Shown here one piece after another: positions 33,601 to 40,879 of a DNA stretch of 64,000 bases. Below the pieces are notes generated by a model. It was not told where the DNA came from and did not search any database. It was given only the letters and a program-made list of their open reading frames with translations. Source of the stretch: JACCXG01 sp963785755 (lineage in GTDB: Bacteria > Acidobacteriota > Vicinamibacteria > Vicinamibacterales > 2-12-FULL-66-21); assembly GCA_963785755.1 (NCBI GenBank), contig CAWAXG010000053.1:28502-92501 (forward strand). Direction: 5' to 3'. Both the position numbers and the translations under genes were made by a program. Every line of letters starts with the position of its first letter. Position 1 is the first letter of the stretch.

Positions 33601-34460
33601 GTTTCTCCCCTGGCAATCGTCCAATCGGCCGCGCGCGATCGTGCCGAGCCGACACCAAGCTGGCCGTCGACGCGCCAGGTCTGCGGATAGCCGCCGTTGT
33701 CCGGATGGTCGAAGATCGCGACGTGGACCAGATCGGTGCGCCCTTCGACCTGCATGCCGACGTCGACCCACATCGCGCGCTGCCCTTCGGCCCGCTCGTT
33801 GCGCTGGCGCGCGGCGTTGACGACCTCGCCGGCGATGCCTTCGCGCCACGGCATGCGCAGGAACAGGCCGCCGTAGTCGTACTTGCCGATGGTGACGGTG
33901 GCGCTGGCTTCGCCGCGCCAGGTGAGATCGAGCTCGAACCTGCCGTTGCGCTCGCGCATCGACCAGCGCTGCGTCTCGGTCAGCACGGCCGCACCCGAGG
34001 CGTCGAGGAGCTCGTAGACCGTCTGCCAGCGCACTTCCGGTCCGGCCGCCTCCAGCACACTCGCCGACACACGCCGCCAGTAGTCGCCGGCGGGGTTGTG
34101 GAAATAGTCGCGCCCATTGACGCGCGTGAATCCCCAATACAACCCGGTCTGATGCTTGTGATGTCCGGGGCTGTACTCGGTCAGCACACCCTTCCCGTCA
34201 GGCGCAGCAATCGGATGCAGATACGGTCGAAAGTCCGGCCTGGCGTTTTGCGTGAGCAGCGCTGTCGAACCGCCATCGCGAAACACGGAGATGGTTCCCG
34301 CCTGCTCATCCTGCCTGGCGGTCAGCCCGCGGCCACCGGTGACAGTGGGCTTCTGGTCAGCGTCGCGCACGGTCTGCGACGCGCACGCGCCGGCGACGAT
34401 CGCAAGGGCCGCGCACGTCACGAAAATGCAGAGATGCCGGCGATTCAGGTGGTCAGGCAT
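30609..34460 (-). CDS. Four-part fusion: DUF6807 - PVC-type dehydrogenase propeller - HEAT repeats - c-type cytochrome
   Basis: 1,283 residues from ATG 34460, with a probable lipoprotein signal (CAALAIVAGAC). Approximate domains: DUF6807 at 40-330 (LTEYSPGHHKHQTGLYWGFT, IFDHPDNGGYPQTW); a membrane-bound dehydrogenase/glucose-sorbosone propeller at 355-735 (PMAFCWDDRGRLWIAENRDY, HGFSNPWGVDYDAKGQLF, ALYVLDWHDGDICG); HEAT repeats at 760-1130; and a cytochrome c domain with CGACHK (CxxCH, first Cys about 1161) and GRTFSGNVVAE at the end. The dehydrogenase-HEAT-haem part is the usual Planctomycete/Acidobacteria protein. The added DUF6807 head is unusual and links sugar-like substrate handling to a haem electron acceptor. 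The frame is intact. Confidence 0.87.
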   Translation of the reverse strand: MPDHLNRRHLCIFVTCAALAIVAGACASQTVRDADQKPTVTGGRGLTARQDEQAGTISVFRDGGSTALLTQNARPDFRPYLHPIAAPDGKGVLTEYSPGHHKHQTGLYWGFTRVNGRDYFHNPAGDYWRRVSASVLEAAGPEVRWQTVYELLDASGAAVLTETQRWSMRERNGRFELDLTWRGEASATVTIGKYDYGGLFLRMPWREGIAGEVVNAARQRNERAEGQRAMWVDVGMQVEGRTDLVHVAIFDHPDNGGYPQTWRVDGQLGVGSARSRAADWTIARGETEVIRHRFVIYTGTLNDVEMTNAWTEYSGNRSTYSTAALWGIAQREGREAQFLDPQQAVAAMTTVDGYKVNAWAAEPMLTQPMAFCWDDRGRLWIAENRDYESRVAGFSNAGNSRILILEDTDRDGVADSRKVFLEGVPFPAAIAVGFDGLFLGAPPNLLFVPDRDGDDKADVANIEVRLTGWGIRDRHETINSLHWGPDGWLYGLQGYATPSKIRKPQGKGRLYKHKEPFPEDILSGDGVEINGGVWRYHPTKDAFEVVAHGFSNPWGVDYDAKGQLFISACVIPHLWHVIPGGIYHRQGGQHFNPYVYSDIKTIADHRHRSAHGGARVYQSDAFPASQRGRIFMANIHEHAVLSDVLVPKGSGFTAHHGDDFMMANNAQWIGFSVEIGPDGALYVLDWHDGDICGQDVLHQESGRIYRIAPARSLAAAWEGRYADLRTLTDAQLVDLQTSRSDWHARRARVILQGRAAARKLKPDTHQKLQELFRSKVDGDTRLRAMWALHVTGGWTPDALIQVLADPDDHVRAWAIQLLTEDRAPAPGALVKFAQLARDDRSPVVRLYLASALQRLTHADRWSIASELMMHAEDAADHNLPKMIWLGVEPLVNENPALALDHASRGRIPLLAQFIARRSVDANALGPLVAAIGKNPKSLNSLLEGMRDGLEGRFDVTAPPEWAAVYDRLRRSGDPVPSLAREIADQFGDTEAARQYLATARRTTAAVDERRRALQILTAQRRPQLVPELPALLDDAAVRADAIRAVAAFDDESLGKLLIDRYKTFSAAEKLEAVQTLASRPRYGRMLTEALAKQTIPKSDVPVHVSRQLLRVVGTKFLEVWGPVERSATVEKEYARYRALLNDTAMSAANLQNGRAVFQRTCGACHKLHGEGGTIGPDLTGSNRPNLNYLLLNVLEPNAEVPDAYKMVVVTTRDGRTFSGNVVAETDRQLTLHVVGRDAAVIDKSTVQSREATAVSMMPPGLLDALTDREVVDLIGYLQRSGER

Positions 34461-34492
34461 GTTCGCGGCACAGGGTAGCACGGGGCACAAAC

Positions 34493-34695
34493 GTGCTGGG
34501 TGCTAGGTGCTGGGTGCTACGTGCTTGATGCTACGTGCTACGTGCTACGTGATCGTGCTCGGTGCCGTGCGGGAGACCGGAAGGTGCGGATCACCCGCAG
34601 AACATCAAGAATCCCGGAGCAAGTAGCCCCCTGCAGCAGCACTCAGCACCAAGCACCCAGCACCGTAGCACCGAGCACCGAGCACCGAGCACCGT
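34493..34695. repeat. Inverted GTGCTAC/AGCACCG heptamer arrays between divergent genes
   Basis: Left array 34493-34568 (GTGCTGG, GTGCTAG, GTGCTAC units, about ten), right array 34636-34695 (AGCACCA, AGCACCG units, about eight). The arms can fold into a long imperfect hairpin. It fills the gap between the fusion gene and the GGT gene and ends 13 bases before the GGT start, so it forms that gene's 5' leader. Confidence 0.75.
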
Positions 34696-34707
34696 AGAAT
34701 ATCCTCC

Positions 34708-36534
34708 ATGTCCCGATTCGCTCCTCTCCCTCTCGCTCTCGCTCTCCTGCTTCTCGCGGTTACGCCCGGGGCGTATCAGCGGCCCCCGGTCATGGGCCGC
34801 ACCACGGGGGTCTCGGCAGGTCATCCCCTGACCACCGCGGCGGCGGTCGAGATCCTGCAGCGCGGCGGCAACGCGTTCGACGCCGGCGTCGCGGCGATGC
34901 TGGTTGGCGGCGTCGTCGAACAGGATCTCTACGGTCTGGGCGGTGAAGGGCTCGTGCTCGTCTATCCGCAGAAGGAAAAGAAAGTCACCTCGGTCGTCGG
35001 GCAAGGGTGGGCGGCGAAGGCCGCGACGATTGACTGGTATCTCGAGCGAAACAAGACACTGCAGGGCGAAGGGCTCGACCCGGCTGTCGTGCCCGGCGCG
35101 ATCCACGCCGCGCTCACCGTGCTGGAACGGTGGGGCACGCTCCGCTTCGAGGATGTGTCGAAGCGCGCGATCGAATATGCACGCGAGGGCTTCCCGTTGC
35201 GGCCGCGCACCGTGGCAACGATCGACCGCATGCGGAAGTTCATCGACGCCTGGCCGAGCAACCAGAAAACCTGGCTCAAGCCGGACGGAACGTCCTATGT
35301 GGCGGGCGACACCATCAAGATGCCGGATCTCGCCGACACGCTCACGAAGATGGTTCAGGCTGAGAAATCCGCGCGGGGTCGCGGCCGCGCCCGGGCGGTC
35401 GCCGCGGCCCGTGACCGGTTCTACAAGGGCGACATCGCGCGCGAGATGGTCGCCTTCCTCAAGCAGCACGGCACGCCGTTCGATGAACGCGATTTCGCGG
35501 ACTTCTTCGCGCGCGTCGAGGAACCGGCCTCGGTGACCTATCGCGGCCTGACCGTCTACAAGCACGCCTTCAACAGCCAGGGGCCGGCGCTGCTGCAGAC
35601 CCTCAACATCCTGGAAAACTTCGATCTGCAGAAGCTCGGCCACAACAGCGCCGATTATCTCCACGTGATCACCGAAGCCATGAAGATGGCCTACGCGGAT
35701 CGCGACAGCTACTATGCCGATCCGACGTTCGTGAAGGTCCCGGCTGCCGGCCTGCTCTCGAAGGACTACGCGAAGGCGCGGGCGGCGCAGATCGACATGT
35801 CGCGAGCCATCTCGGTCCAGGCCGCCGGCGACCCGCTGCCCTTCGATCCCGAGGTGCGGGAATGGCCGTTCTGGATCGCCGGGCGCAGCGCTGCCGCGAC
35901 CGGAGAGGCGCCGTTTACGGGAACCGACCCGAGCCTCAAGGACACGACCCATATCGCAATCATCGATTCGGCCGGCAACATCTTCGACGCGACGCCGAGC
36001 GGCGGCTGGATCAGCGGCGCGGTCATTCTCGGCAAGACCGGGATCGGGCTGTCGACGCGCGGCGAACAGTTCTGGCTCGACAAGACCCGCGCCGCGCAGC
36101 TGCGGCCGCGATCCCGTCCGCGCTACACGCTGACGCCCGGCATCGTGCTGCGCGACGGCCAGCCCTATCTCGCGCTCGGCACCCCTGGCGGCGACAACCA
36201 GGAACAGACCGTCCTTCAGGCCCTCCTGAACATCGTCGAGTTTCGCGACCGGTGGTACCCCAACCTGCATACCGCGTTCGAATGGCCGCGGATGCAGACG
36301 TTCCACTTCCTCGGCTCGTTCTGGCCCCACCCGATCGAGCTGAATCGGCTCGACGTCGAGACCGGCGTCTCCGATGAGGTGATCAACGAGCTGAAAGCGC
36401 GCGGTCACAATGTCCGGAAGGCGCCGCCGGTTTCGATCTCCGGGTGCGCCACCGGCGTCCTGATCGATCCGCGGACGGGTAACCGGATCGCGGGCGCGGA
36501 TCCCCGCCGCGACTGTTACGCGTTCGCGTATTGA
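34708..36534 (+). CDS. Gamma-glutamyltransferase family protein, secreted
   Basis: 608 residues. ATG 34708 gives signal PLALALLLLAVTPGAYQ. The large-subunit region has GHPLTTAAAVEILQRGGNAF and DAGVAAMLVGGVVEQDLYG. The self-cleavage nucleophile is T413 in KDTTHIAIIDSAGN, with GGWISGAVILGKTGIG and TPGGDNQEQTVLQALLNIVE following. The usual GGT core RxxxSP segment is replaced by VVPGAIHAAL, so it is a divergent member. The family cleaves gamma-glutamyl amides such as glutathione. Repeat DNA reaches to the start and no Shine-Dalgarno sequence is visible (ATCCTCC precedes the ATG), which suggests leader-structure effects or a leaderless start. Confidence 0.85.
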   Translation: MSRFAPLPLALALLLLAVTPGAYQRPPVMGRTTGVSAGHPLTTAAAVEILQRGGNAFDAGVAAMLVGGVVEQDLYGLGGEGLVLVYPQKEKKVTSVVGQGWAAKAATIDWYLERNKTLQGEGLDPAVVPGAIHAALTVLERWGTLRFEDVSKRAIEYAREGFPLRPRTVATIDRMRKFIDAWPSNQKTWLKPDGTSYVAGDTIKMPDLADTLTKMVQAEKSARGRGRARAVAAARDRFYKGDIAREMVAFLKQHGTPFDERDFADFFARVEEPASVTYRGLTVYKHAFNSQGPALLQTLNILENFDLQKLGHNSADYLHVITEAMKMAYADRDSYYADPTFVKVPAAGLLSKDYAKARAAQIDMSRAISVQAAGDPLPFDPEVREWPFWIAGRSAAATGEAPFTGTDPSLKDTTHIAIIDSAGNIFDATPSGGWISGAVILGKTGIGLSTRGEQFWLDKTRAAQLRPRSRPRYTLTPGIVLRDGQPYLALGTPGGDNQEQTVLQALLNIVEFRDRWYPNLHTAFEWPRMQTFHFLGSFWPHPIELNRLDVETGVSDEVINELKARGHNVRKAPPVSISGCATGVLIDPRTGNRIAGADPRRDCYAFAY

Positions 36535-36587
36535 TTCCCTGCGCATCGCCCCTAATCAGCGGGCCATCGCGCTACCGCGCCGCACGT

Positions 36588-36640
36588 TTCAACAGATCCT
36601 TCGTGCCGTCGTGACGTCGTGCCGTCGTGCCGCGCGAAGC
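36588..36640 (+). repeat. GTCGTGCC octamer array (single arm)
   Basis: TTTCAACAGATCCTTC followed by GTGCCGTC/GTGACGTC/GTGCCGTC/GTGCCGCG octamers and GCGAAGCG. The same leader plus octamers occurs at 58.17 and 62.46 kb. The rest of 36535-36729 shows no gene. Confidence 0.55.
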
Positions 36641-36729
36641 GCCAATGGGTCTCTTTCGGGCACCGTCGAAGGACGTACTGAAGAGCGCGATATGATTGAC
36701 CCGTTCGTCCCGTTCGGCAGCCGATACTC

Positions 36730-38139
36730 GTGAAGCCTCAGATCAGCCCGGATTCGATGATCGCGACCACCACGACCCGCCGTTCCGCCAAAGACCTCCT
36801 CCCGAAGATCGATCGCATGTTCGAGCTGTCGGCCCGGAAGATTCGGGCGCTCGACGAGTCGTGGCCCGACTCGGCGGGCGCGCCGGTGTTCACGGTCGAG
36901 GGCAAGTACCACTCACGCGGGTGGACGGAGTGGACGCAGGGCTTTCAGTTCGGATCGGCGGTCCTGCAGTTCGACGCCACCGACGATCGCGAGTTCCTGG
37001 AGATGGCGTGCAAGCGAACGGTCGAGCGGATGGCGCCGCACATCTCACACGTCGGTGTTCACGATCACGGCTTCAACAACGTCAGCACGTATGGCGGATT
37101 ATGGCGGCTCGCCCGTGAGGGCCGTACCGGCGCGGACCCCTGGGAGATGCATTTCTACGAGCTCGCGCTGAAGATCAGCGGCGCGGTGCAGGCGCGGCGC
37201 TGGACGCGCCTGCCCGAAGGCGGCTACATCTACTCGTTCAACGGCGCGCACTCCCTGTTCGTCGACACGATCCGCTCGCTGCGCGCGCTGGCGATCGCGC
37301 ACCTGCTCGGTCATCGGCTGTCGGAGGAGCAGGACGCCTCGATCAACCTGCTCGACCGGCTGCTGCAGCACGCGCGGGCGACCGCTCAGTACGCGATCTA
37401 CTACGGCAAGGGCCGGGACTCGTACGATCTGCGCGGACGGACCGCGCACGAGAGTCTCTTCAACGTCGCCAACGGCACTTACCGCGGCCCCAACAGCCAG
37501 CAGGGCTACTCACCGTTTTCGACCTGGACGCGCGGCCTGGCCTGGGCGATGGCCGGATTCGCCGAACAGATCGAATTCCTCGAAACGCGATCCGACGAGG
37601 AACTGGCGACGTTCGGCAGGCGGAAGACGATCGACGACTGGATGCTCGAAGCGGCGCGCGCGACCTGTGATTTCTACATCGAGTCCGCGAGCGCCGCCGA
37701 TGGCGTGCCTTACTGGGACACTGGCGCGCCAGGGCTCGCGCGCCTGGGTGATTGGGCCTCACGACCCGCGGATCCGTTCAACGACCACGAGCCGGTCGAC
37801 AGCTCCGCGGCGGCGATTGCGGCGCAGGGGCTGCTGCGGCTCGGCCGCGTGCTCGATCGGCGCGGCGAGGACGGTTCCCGCTACGAGCAGGCCGGCTTGC
37901 AGGTGCTCGATACCCTGGTCGACGATCGTGGACCTTATCTCTCGACCGGCGCGACGCATCAAGGGCTGCTGCTCCACTCGATCTACCATCGCCCGAATGG
38001 ATGGGACCATGTGCCCGACGGATCGCGCATTCCCCGCGGCGAATCGAGCCAGTGGGGGGACTATCACCTGCGGGAGGCGGCGCTCCTCGTCCGACGGCTG
38101 GCGCGAAACGAACCCTACCTCACGTTCTTTGGCAGCTGA
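36730..38139 (+). CDS. Glycoside hydrolase family 88/105-type unsaturated glucuronyl hydrolase
   Basis: 469 residues from GTG 36730; ATG 36757 is an equal alternative. The (alpha/alpha)6-barrel signature includes YHSRGWTEWTQGFQFGSAVL, HDHGFNNVSTYGGLWRL, GGYIYSFNGAHSLFVDTIRS, ESLFNVANGTYRGPNSQQGY, SPFSTWTRGLAWAMAGF, DSSAAAIAAQGLLRLG and SQWGDYHLREAALL. These fit GH88, which removes the unsaturated uronic acid left by polysaccharide lyases. There is no signal peptide, so it acts in the cytosol on imported oligosaccharides. The SDR gene follows 44 bp later on the same strand and may reduce or oxidise a released sugar acid. Confidence 0.85.
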   Translation: MKPQISPDSMIATTTTRRSAKDLLPKIDRMFELSARKIRALDESWPDSAGAPVFTVEGKYHSRGWTEWTQGFQFGSAVLQFDATDDREFLEMACKRTVERMAPHISHVGVHDHGFNNVSTYGGLWRLAREGRTGADPWEMHFYELALKISGAVQARRWTRLPEGGYIYSFNGAHSLFVDTIRSLRALAIAHLLGHRLSEEQDASINLLDRLLQHARATAQYAIYYGKGRDSYDLRGRTAHESLFNVANGTYRGPNSQQGYSPFSTWTRGLAWAMAGFAEQIEFLETRSDEELATFGRRKTIDDWMLEAARATCDFYIESASAADGVPYWDTGAPGLARLGDWASRPADPFNDHEPVDSSAAAIAAQGLLRLGRVLDRRGEDGSRYEQAGLQVLDTLVDDRGPYLSTGATHQGLLLHSIYHRPNGWDHVPDGSRIPRGESSQWGDYHLREAALLVRRLARNEPYLTFFGS

Positions 38140-38183
38140 CACACGCGCCGGACGGTCTGGCGACTTCGATGAAGGGCTGAACG

Positions 38184-38964
38184 TTGGCAGTTGACGCGCG
38201 GCAGGAGCGGGTCGGGCTCATCACCGGCGGCACTCGCGGGATCGGTCTGGGCATTGCCCGTACGCTCGCCGCCGAAGGTTGGCGGCTGGCCCTGTGCGGC
38301 GTCCGTCCTCCGGCTGATGTCGCCGAGCTGCTGACCACGTTCGACGGCCGCGCCGAGTACTTCCAGGCGGACGTCGGCAGTCAGGCCGACCGCACGCGGC
38401 TCGCCGACGCGATTGCCGGACGGTACGACGCGGTTCACGCGCTCGTGAACAATGCCGGCCGCGCGCCGCGAGTTCGCGCCGACATCCTCGAAGCGACGGA
38501 AGAGAGCTTCGAAGAGCTCATGAGAATCAATCTGCAGGGGCCGTACTTCCTGACCCAGGCCATCGCGCGGCAGATGGCCGCGAAGAAGGCATCGGACCCG
38601 GCGTTCTCCGCCGCGATCGTGTTCGTGACGTCGGTGTCGGCCGAGATGGTCTCCATCGCGCGCGGCGAGTACCTGCGTCAGCAAGGCCGGCCTCGCGATG
38701 GCCTCACGGCTGTTTGCGGTGCGGCTCGCTCCCCTCGGCATTCCGGTCTACGAAGTCCGGCCAGGCATCATCGCGACGGACATGACCGCGGTCGTTCGCG
38801 ACATCTATGACGCGCGGATTGCGGACGGTCTCGTGCCCGAGAAACGCTGGGGCCAGCCCGAAGATGTCGGCCGCACGGTCGCGGCGCTGCTGCGCGGCGA
38901 TGTTCCCTACGCCACCGGTACCGTCATTCACGTCGACGGCGGCCTTGCCGTGCCGCGGCTCTGA
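38184..38964 (+). CDS. SDR family oxidoreductase (3-ketoacyl/sugar-type), one frameshift
   Basis: TTG 38184 start (GAAGGG lies 6-11 bases upstream). Cofactor motif TGGTRGIG at residues 14-21, then LVNNAG, and INLQGPYFLTQAIARQMAA. At 38672-38673 an extra C after TAC shifts the frame exactly inside the active site: the corrected reading is EYCVSKAGLAMASRLFA, giving the catalytic Y163-x-x-x-K. The second part continues APLGIPVYEVRPGIIATDMT to the stop at 38964. Removing one base leaves 260 codons, a standard SDR length. If the shift is real the enzyme is dead; if it is an error the enzyme is complete. Co-direction with GH88 suggests uronate or sugar metabolism. Confidence 0.78.
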
Positions 38965-39253
38965 CGGCTCTGCAGGAAACGGGATTCCGAGGACTCCGGC
39001 CTCGGTGATTCGGGACTTCGTCTCCGGGATCGGGGAACTCGCAGGCGTTCAATCTCAGAGATCGTGCTTGCCGCGCGACGGCACGACGTCTGACTGGGTA
39101 CCTGACGGAAATCATTTAGGAACCAATCCGAGTCGTGCTGCCGGGCCGTCGTTGCCCATGCAGCCGCACAACGTCAGCCGATCGCCGAACCTTGGCAAAT
39201 TGTCCGCGGAGTAGCAAGGATCCCGAGGTCCCGTCGCAGCTCAGAGTCTGCCG

Positions 39254-39928
39254 TCATCTCCGGCTCCCTGCCGGCTCGGCGCTGGCCTGGAACAGTTCGC
39301 GCACCTCGTCATCCGACGTCTGCGAAAAATCGCGATACCAGAGTCCCACCGCGCGGAAATCAACGGGAGCGTGCACACACACGACCTCGTCGGCCAGTTG
39401 GGCGAGCTCGCGGCAGGTGCCCTCCGCACCGACCGGCACCGCCACGACAATCCGCTTCGGGCCGCGTGCGCGCACTGCCTCGACGGCGGCCCTCATCGTC
39501 GAGCCCGTCGCCAACCCGTCGTCGATCAGCACGACCGTGCGGCCTTCCAGCGGCATGCTCGGGTGGCCGCCGCGATAGGCCTGCTCCCGACGCTGCAGCT
39601 CGGCCTGTTCCCGGGCGGCGACGCCATCGATGACCTCATCAAGAATCCTGTACCAGCGCACGACGTCTTCGTTCAGTACACGAACACCGCCTGACGCGAT
39701 GGCCCCCATCGCGAGCTCTTCATGCCCTGGAACGCCGAGCTTACGCACGAGGAAGATGTCGAGCGGGGCGCCCAGCGCTCGCGCAACCTCGTAGGCGACC
39801 GGCACGCCGCCGCGCGGGAGCGCGAGGACGACGAGGTCGGGGTCGTCCCTGTATTTCTCCAGGCGTTGAGCCAGCTCGACGCCGGCTTCCCTGCGGTTCG
39901 AGAATGGCATCGGACGGTCGAGGTTCAC
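39254..39928 (-). CDS. Phosphoribosyltransferase-fold protein
   Basis: 224 residues from GTG 39928 (GGAAG at 6-8 bases upstream); ATG 39910 (MPFSNRREAG) is closer to the family's usual N-terminus. Motifs: LVVLALPRGGVPVAYEVARA, DIFLVRKLGVPGHEELAMGA and the PRPP loop VVLIDDGLATGSTM (132-145), then KRIVVAVPVGAEGT. This is the stand-alone 'erythromycin-esterase-neighbour' type of PRTase, with unknown base substrate. Its neighbour is the BON protein, and such PRTases often sit in stress or redox gene groups, so a stress role is possible. The 289-bp gap upstream of its stop (38965-39253) shows no gene or clear signal. Confidence 0.82.
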   Translation of the reverse strand: MNLDRPMPFSNRREAGVELAQRLEKYRDDPDLVVLALPRGGVPVAYEVARALGAPLDIFLVRKLGVPGHEELAMGAIASGGVRVLNEDVVRWYRILDEVIDGVAAREQAELQRREQAYRGGHPSMPLEGRTVVLIDDGLATGSTMRAAVEAVRARGPKRIVVAVPVGAEGTCRELAQLADEVVCVHAPVDFRAVGLWYRDFSQTSDDEVRELFQASAEPAGSRR

Positions 39929-40003
39929 GGGTACTTCCGTATGTCACTGCCGGCTCGTGCAAGTGAAGTGCCTTACGATGGCATTCCGGTTGCTGTGCTT
40001 TTT

Positions 40004-40210
40004 GAAGAAACTACCGCCTGAAAGGCGGTAGACTCCGCGCGCGACTGAAAGTCGCAGCTGCGCCGCCTGCGAGCGGTAGTTTCTTCATAGGCGGGACCCG
40101 TGGTCCCGCTAGTCCAACGTGCTCGGTCAGCTCTAAGCAGCCGGTAGACCGGACCGGCTGGAAGCTGACTGCCTGAAAGGCGGTGGGTTTAGACCTGGCA
40201 CGTTGGACTA
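40004..40210. repeat. Two adjacent inverted-repeat elements with TGAAA-loop hairpins
   Basis: Element 1: GAAGAAACTACCGC (40004-40017) pairs perfectly with GCGGTAGTTTCTTC (40073-40086). Element 2: TAGTCCAACGTGC (40110-40122) pairs perfectly with GCACGTTGGACTA (40198-40210). Inside are hairpins CTACCGCC-TGAAA-GGCGGTAG (40011-40031), GCGAC-TGAAA-GTCGC (about 40041-40055), GCC-TGAAA-GGC (40171-40181) and GGGACC-CGT-GGTCCC (40093-40107). It ends next to the BON Shine-Dalgarno sequence. Confidence 0.72.
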
Positions 40211-40223
40211 AAAGGGGGCAACC

Positions 40224-40865
40224 ATGGTGCACGATCGCGGAGCGATGCTGGTTGGGATGGGTATCGGGGCGAGCCTCATGTACTTCCTCGACCCGAACGG
40301 CGGCGGGCGACGGCGAGCGCTCGTCCGGGACAAGGTCGTTCACGCGGGCCATGTCGTGAGCGAGACCGCCGACGCGACGTCCCGCGACGTCGCCAACCGT
40401 GTCGCCGGCGTCGCGGCGCGGATTCGGGGCGCGCGTCACCGCGAACCCGTCGACGATCGCGTGCTTGCCGAACGCATCCGTGCTCAGCTCGGGCGCGTCG
40501 TTTCGCACCCCCGGGCGATCGATGTCGACGTCTCGGACGGCATCGTGACGATGCGAGGCGCAATCCTCCAGTCCGAAGTGGAGCGCATGTGCGATGCCGT
40601 TGCGCATATCAGCGGCGTTCGTGAAGTCGTCGACGAGCTCGACGCTTATACCAGCGCGGAGAACATCCCGGCACTGCAGGGTGGCCGCGAACACGCGGCA
40701 ATCAGGCACCGCCCGTGGTCCCCGACCAAGCAGCTGGTTACGTGCCTGGCGGCCACAGCCGGTCTTGGCTTGATCGCCACCGCGGCCGGTGCACCTGCGC
40801 GTCGCGCCGGGCGCGACGACCTCGGCGAACAGCCTTTGCCTCCGATCGACAGCGAAGGCTGGTAA
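40224..40865 (+). CDS. BON-domain membrane-anchored protein
   Basis: 213 residues from ATG 40224, with AAAAGGGGG ending 5 bases upstream, the best Shine-Dalgarno sequence in this region. An N-terminal hydrophobic stretch GAMLVGMGIGASLMYFLDPN is followed by basic GGRRRALVRDK. One BON domain (about 76-141) reads DDRVLAERIRAQLGRVVSHP, IDVDVSDGIVTMRG and VREVVDELDAY. A second hydrophobic stretch lies at about 172-190. BON domains bind phospholipid or small envelope ligands and are linked to osmotic or envelope stress. The N-terminal 'FLDPxGGRRRA' pattern is shared by similar small membrane BON proteins. Its leader is the double inverted repeat. Confidence 0.8.
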   Translation: MVHDRGAMLVGMGIGASLMYFLDPNGGGRRRALVRDKVVHAGHVVSETADATSRDVANRVAGVAARIRGARHREPVDDRVLAERIRAQLGRVVSHPRAIDVDVSDGIVTMRGAILQSEVERMCDAVAHISGVREVVDELDAYTSAENIPALQGGREHAAIRHRPWSPTKQLVTCLAATAGLGLIATAAGAPARRAGRDDLGEQPLPPIDSEGW

Positions 40866-40879
40866 GGCTTACTTGACCA

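Noticed and set aside
40004..40210. Inverted-repeat block before the BON gene considered as a riboswitch or tRNA
   Set aside because: No conserved riboswitch core or cloverleaf; the symmetry is of two terminal-repeat elements.
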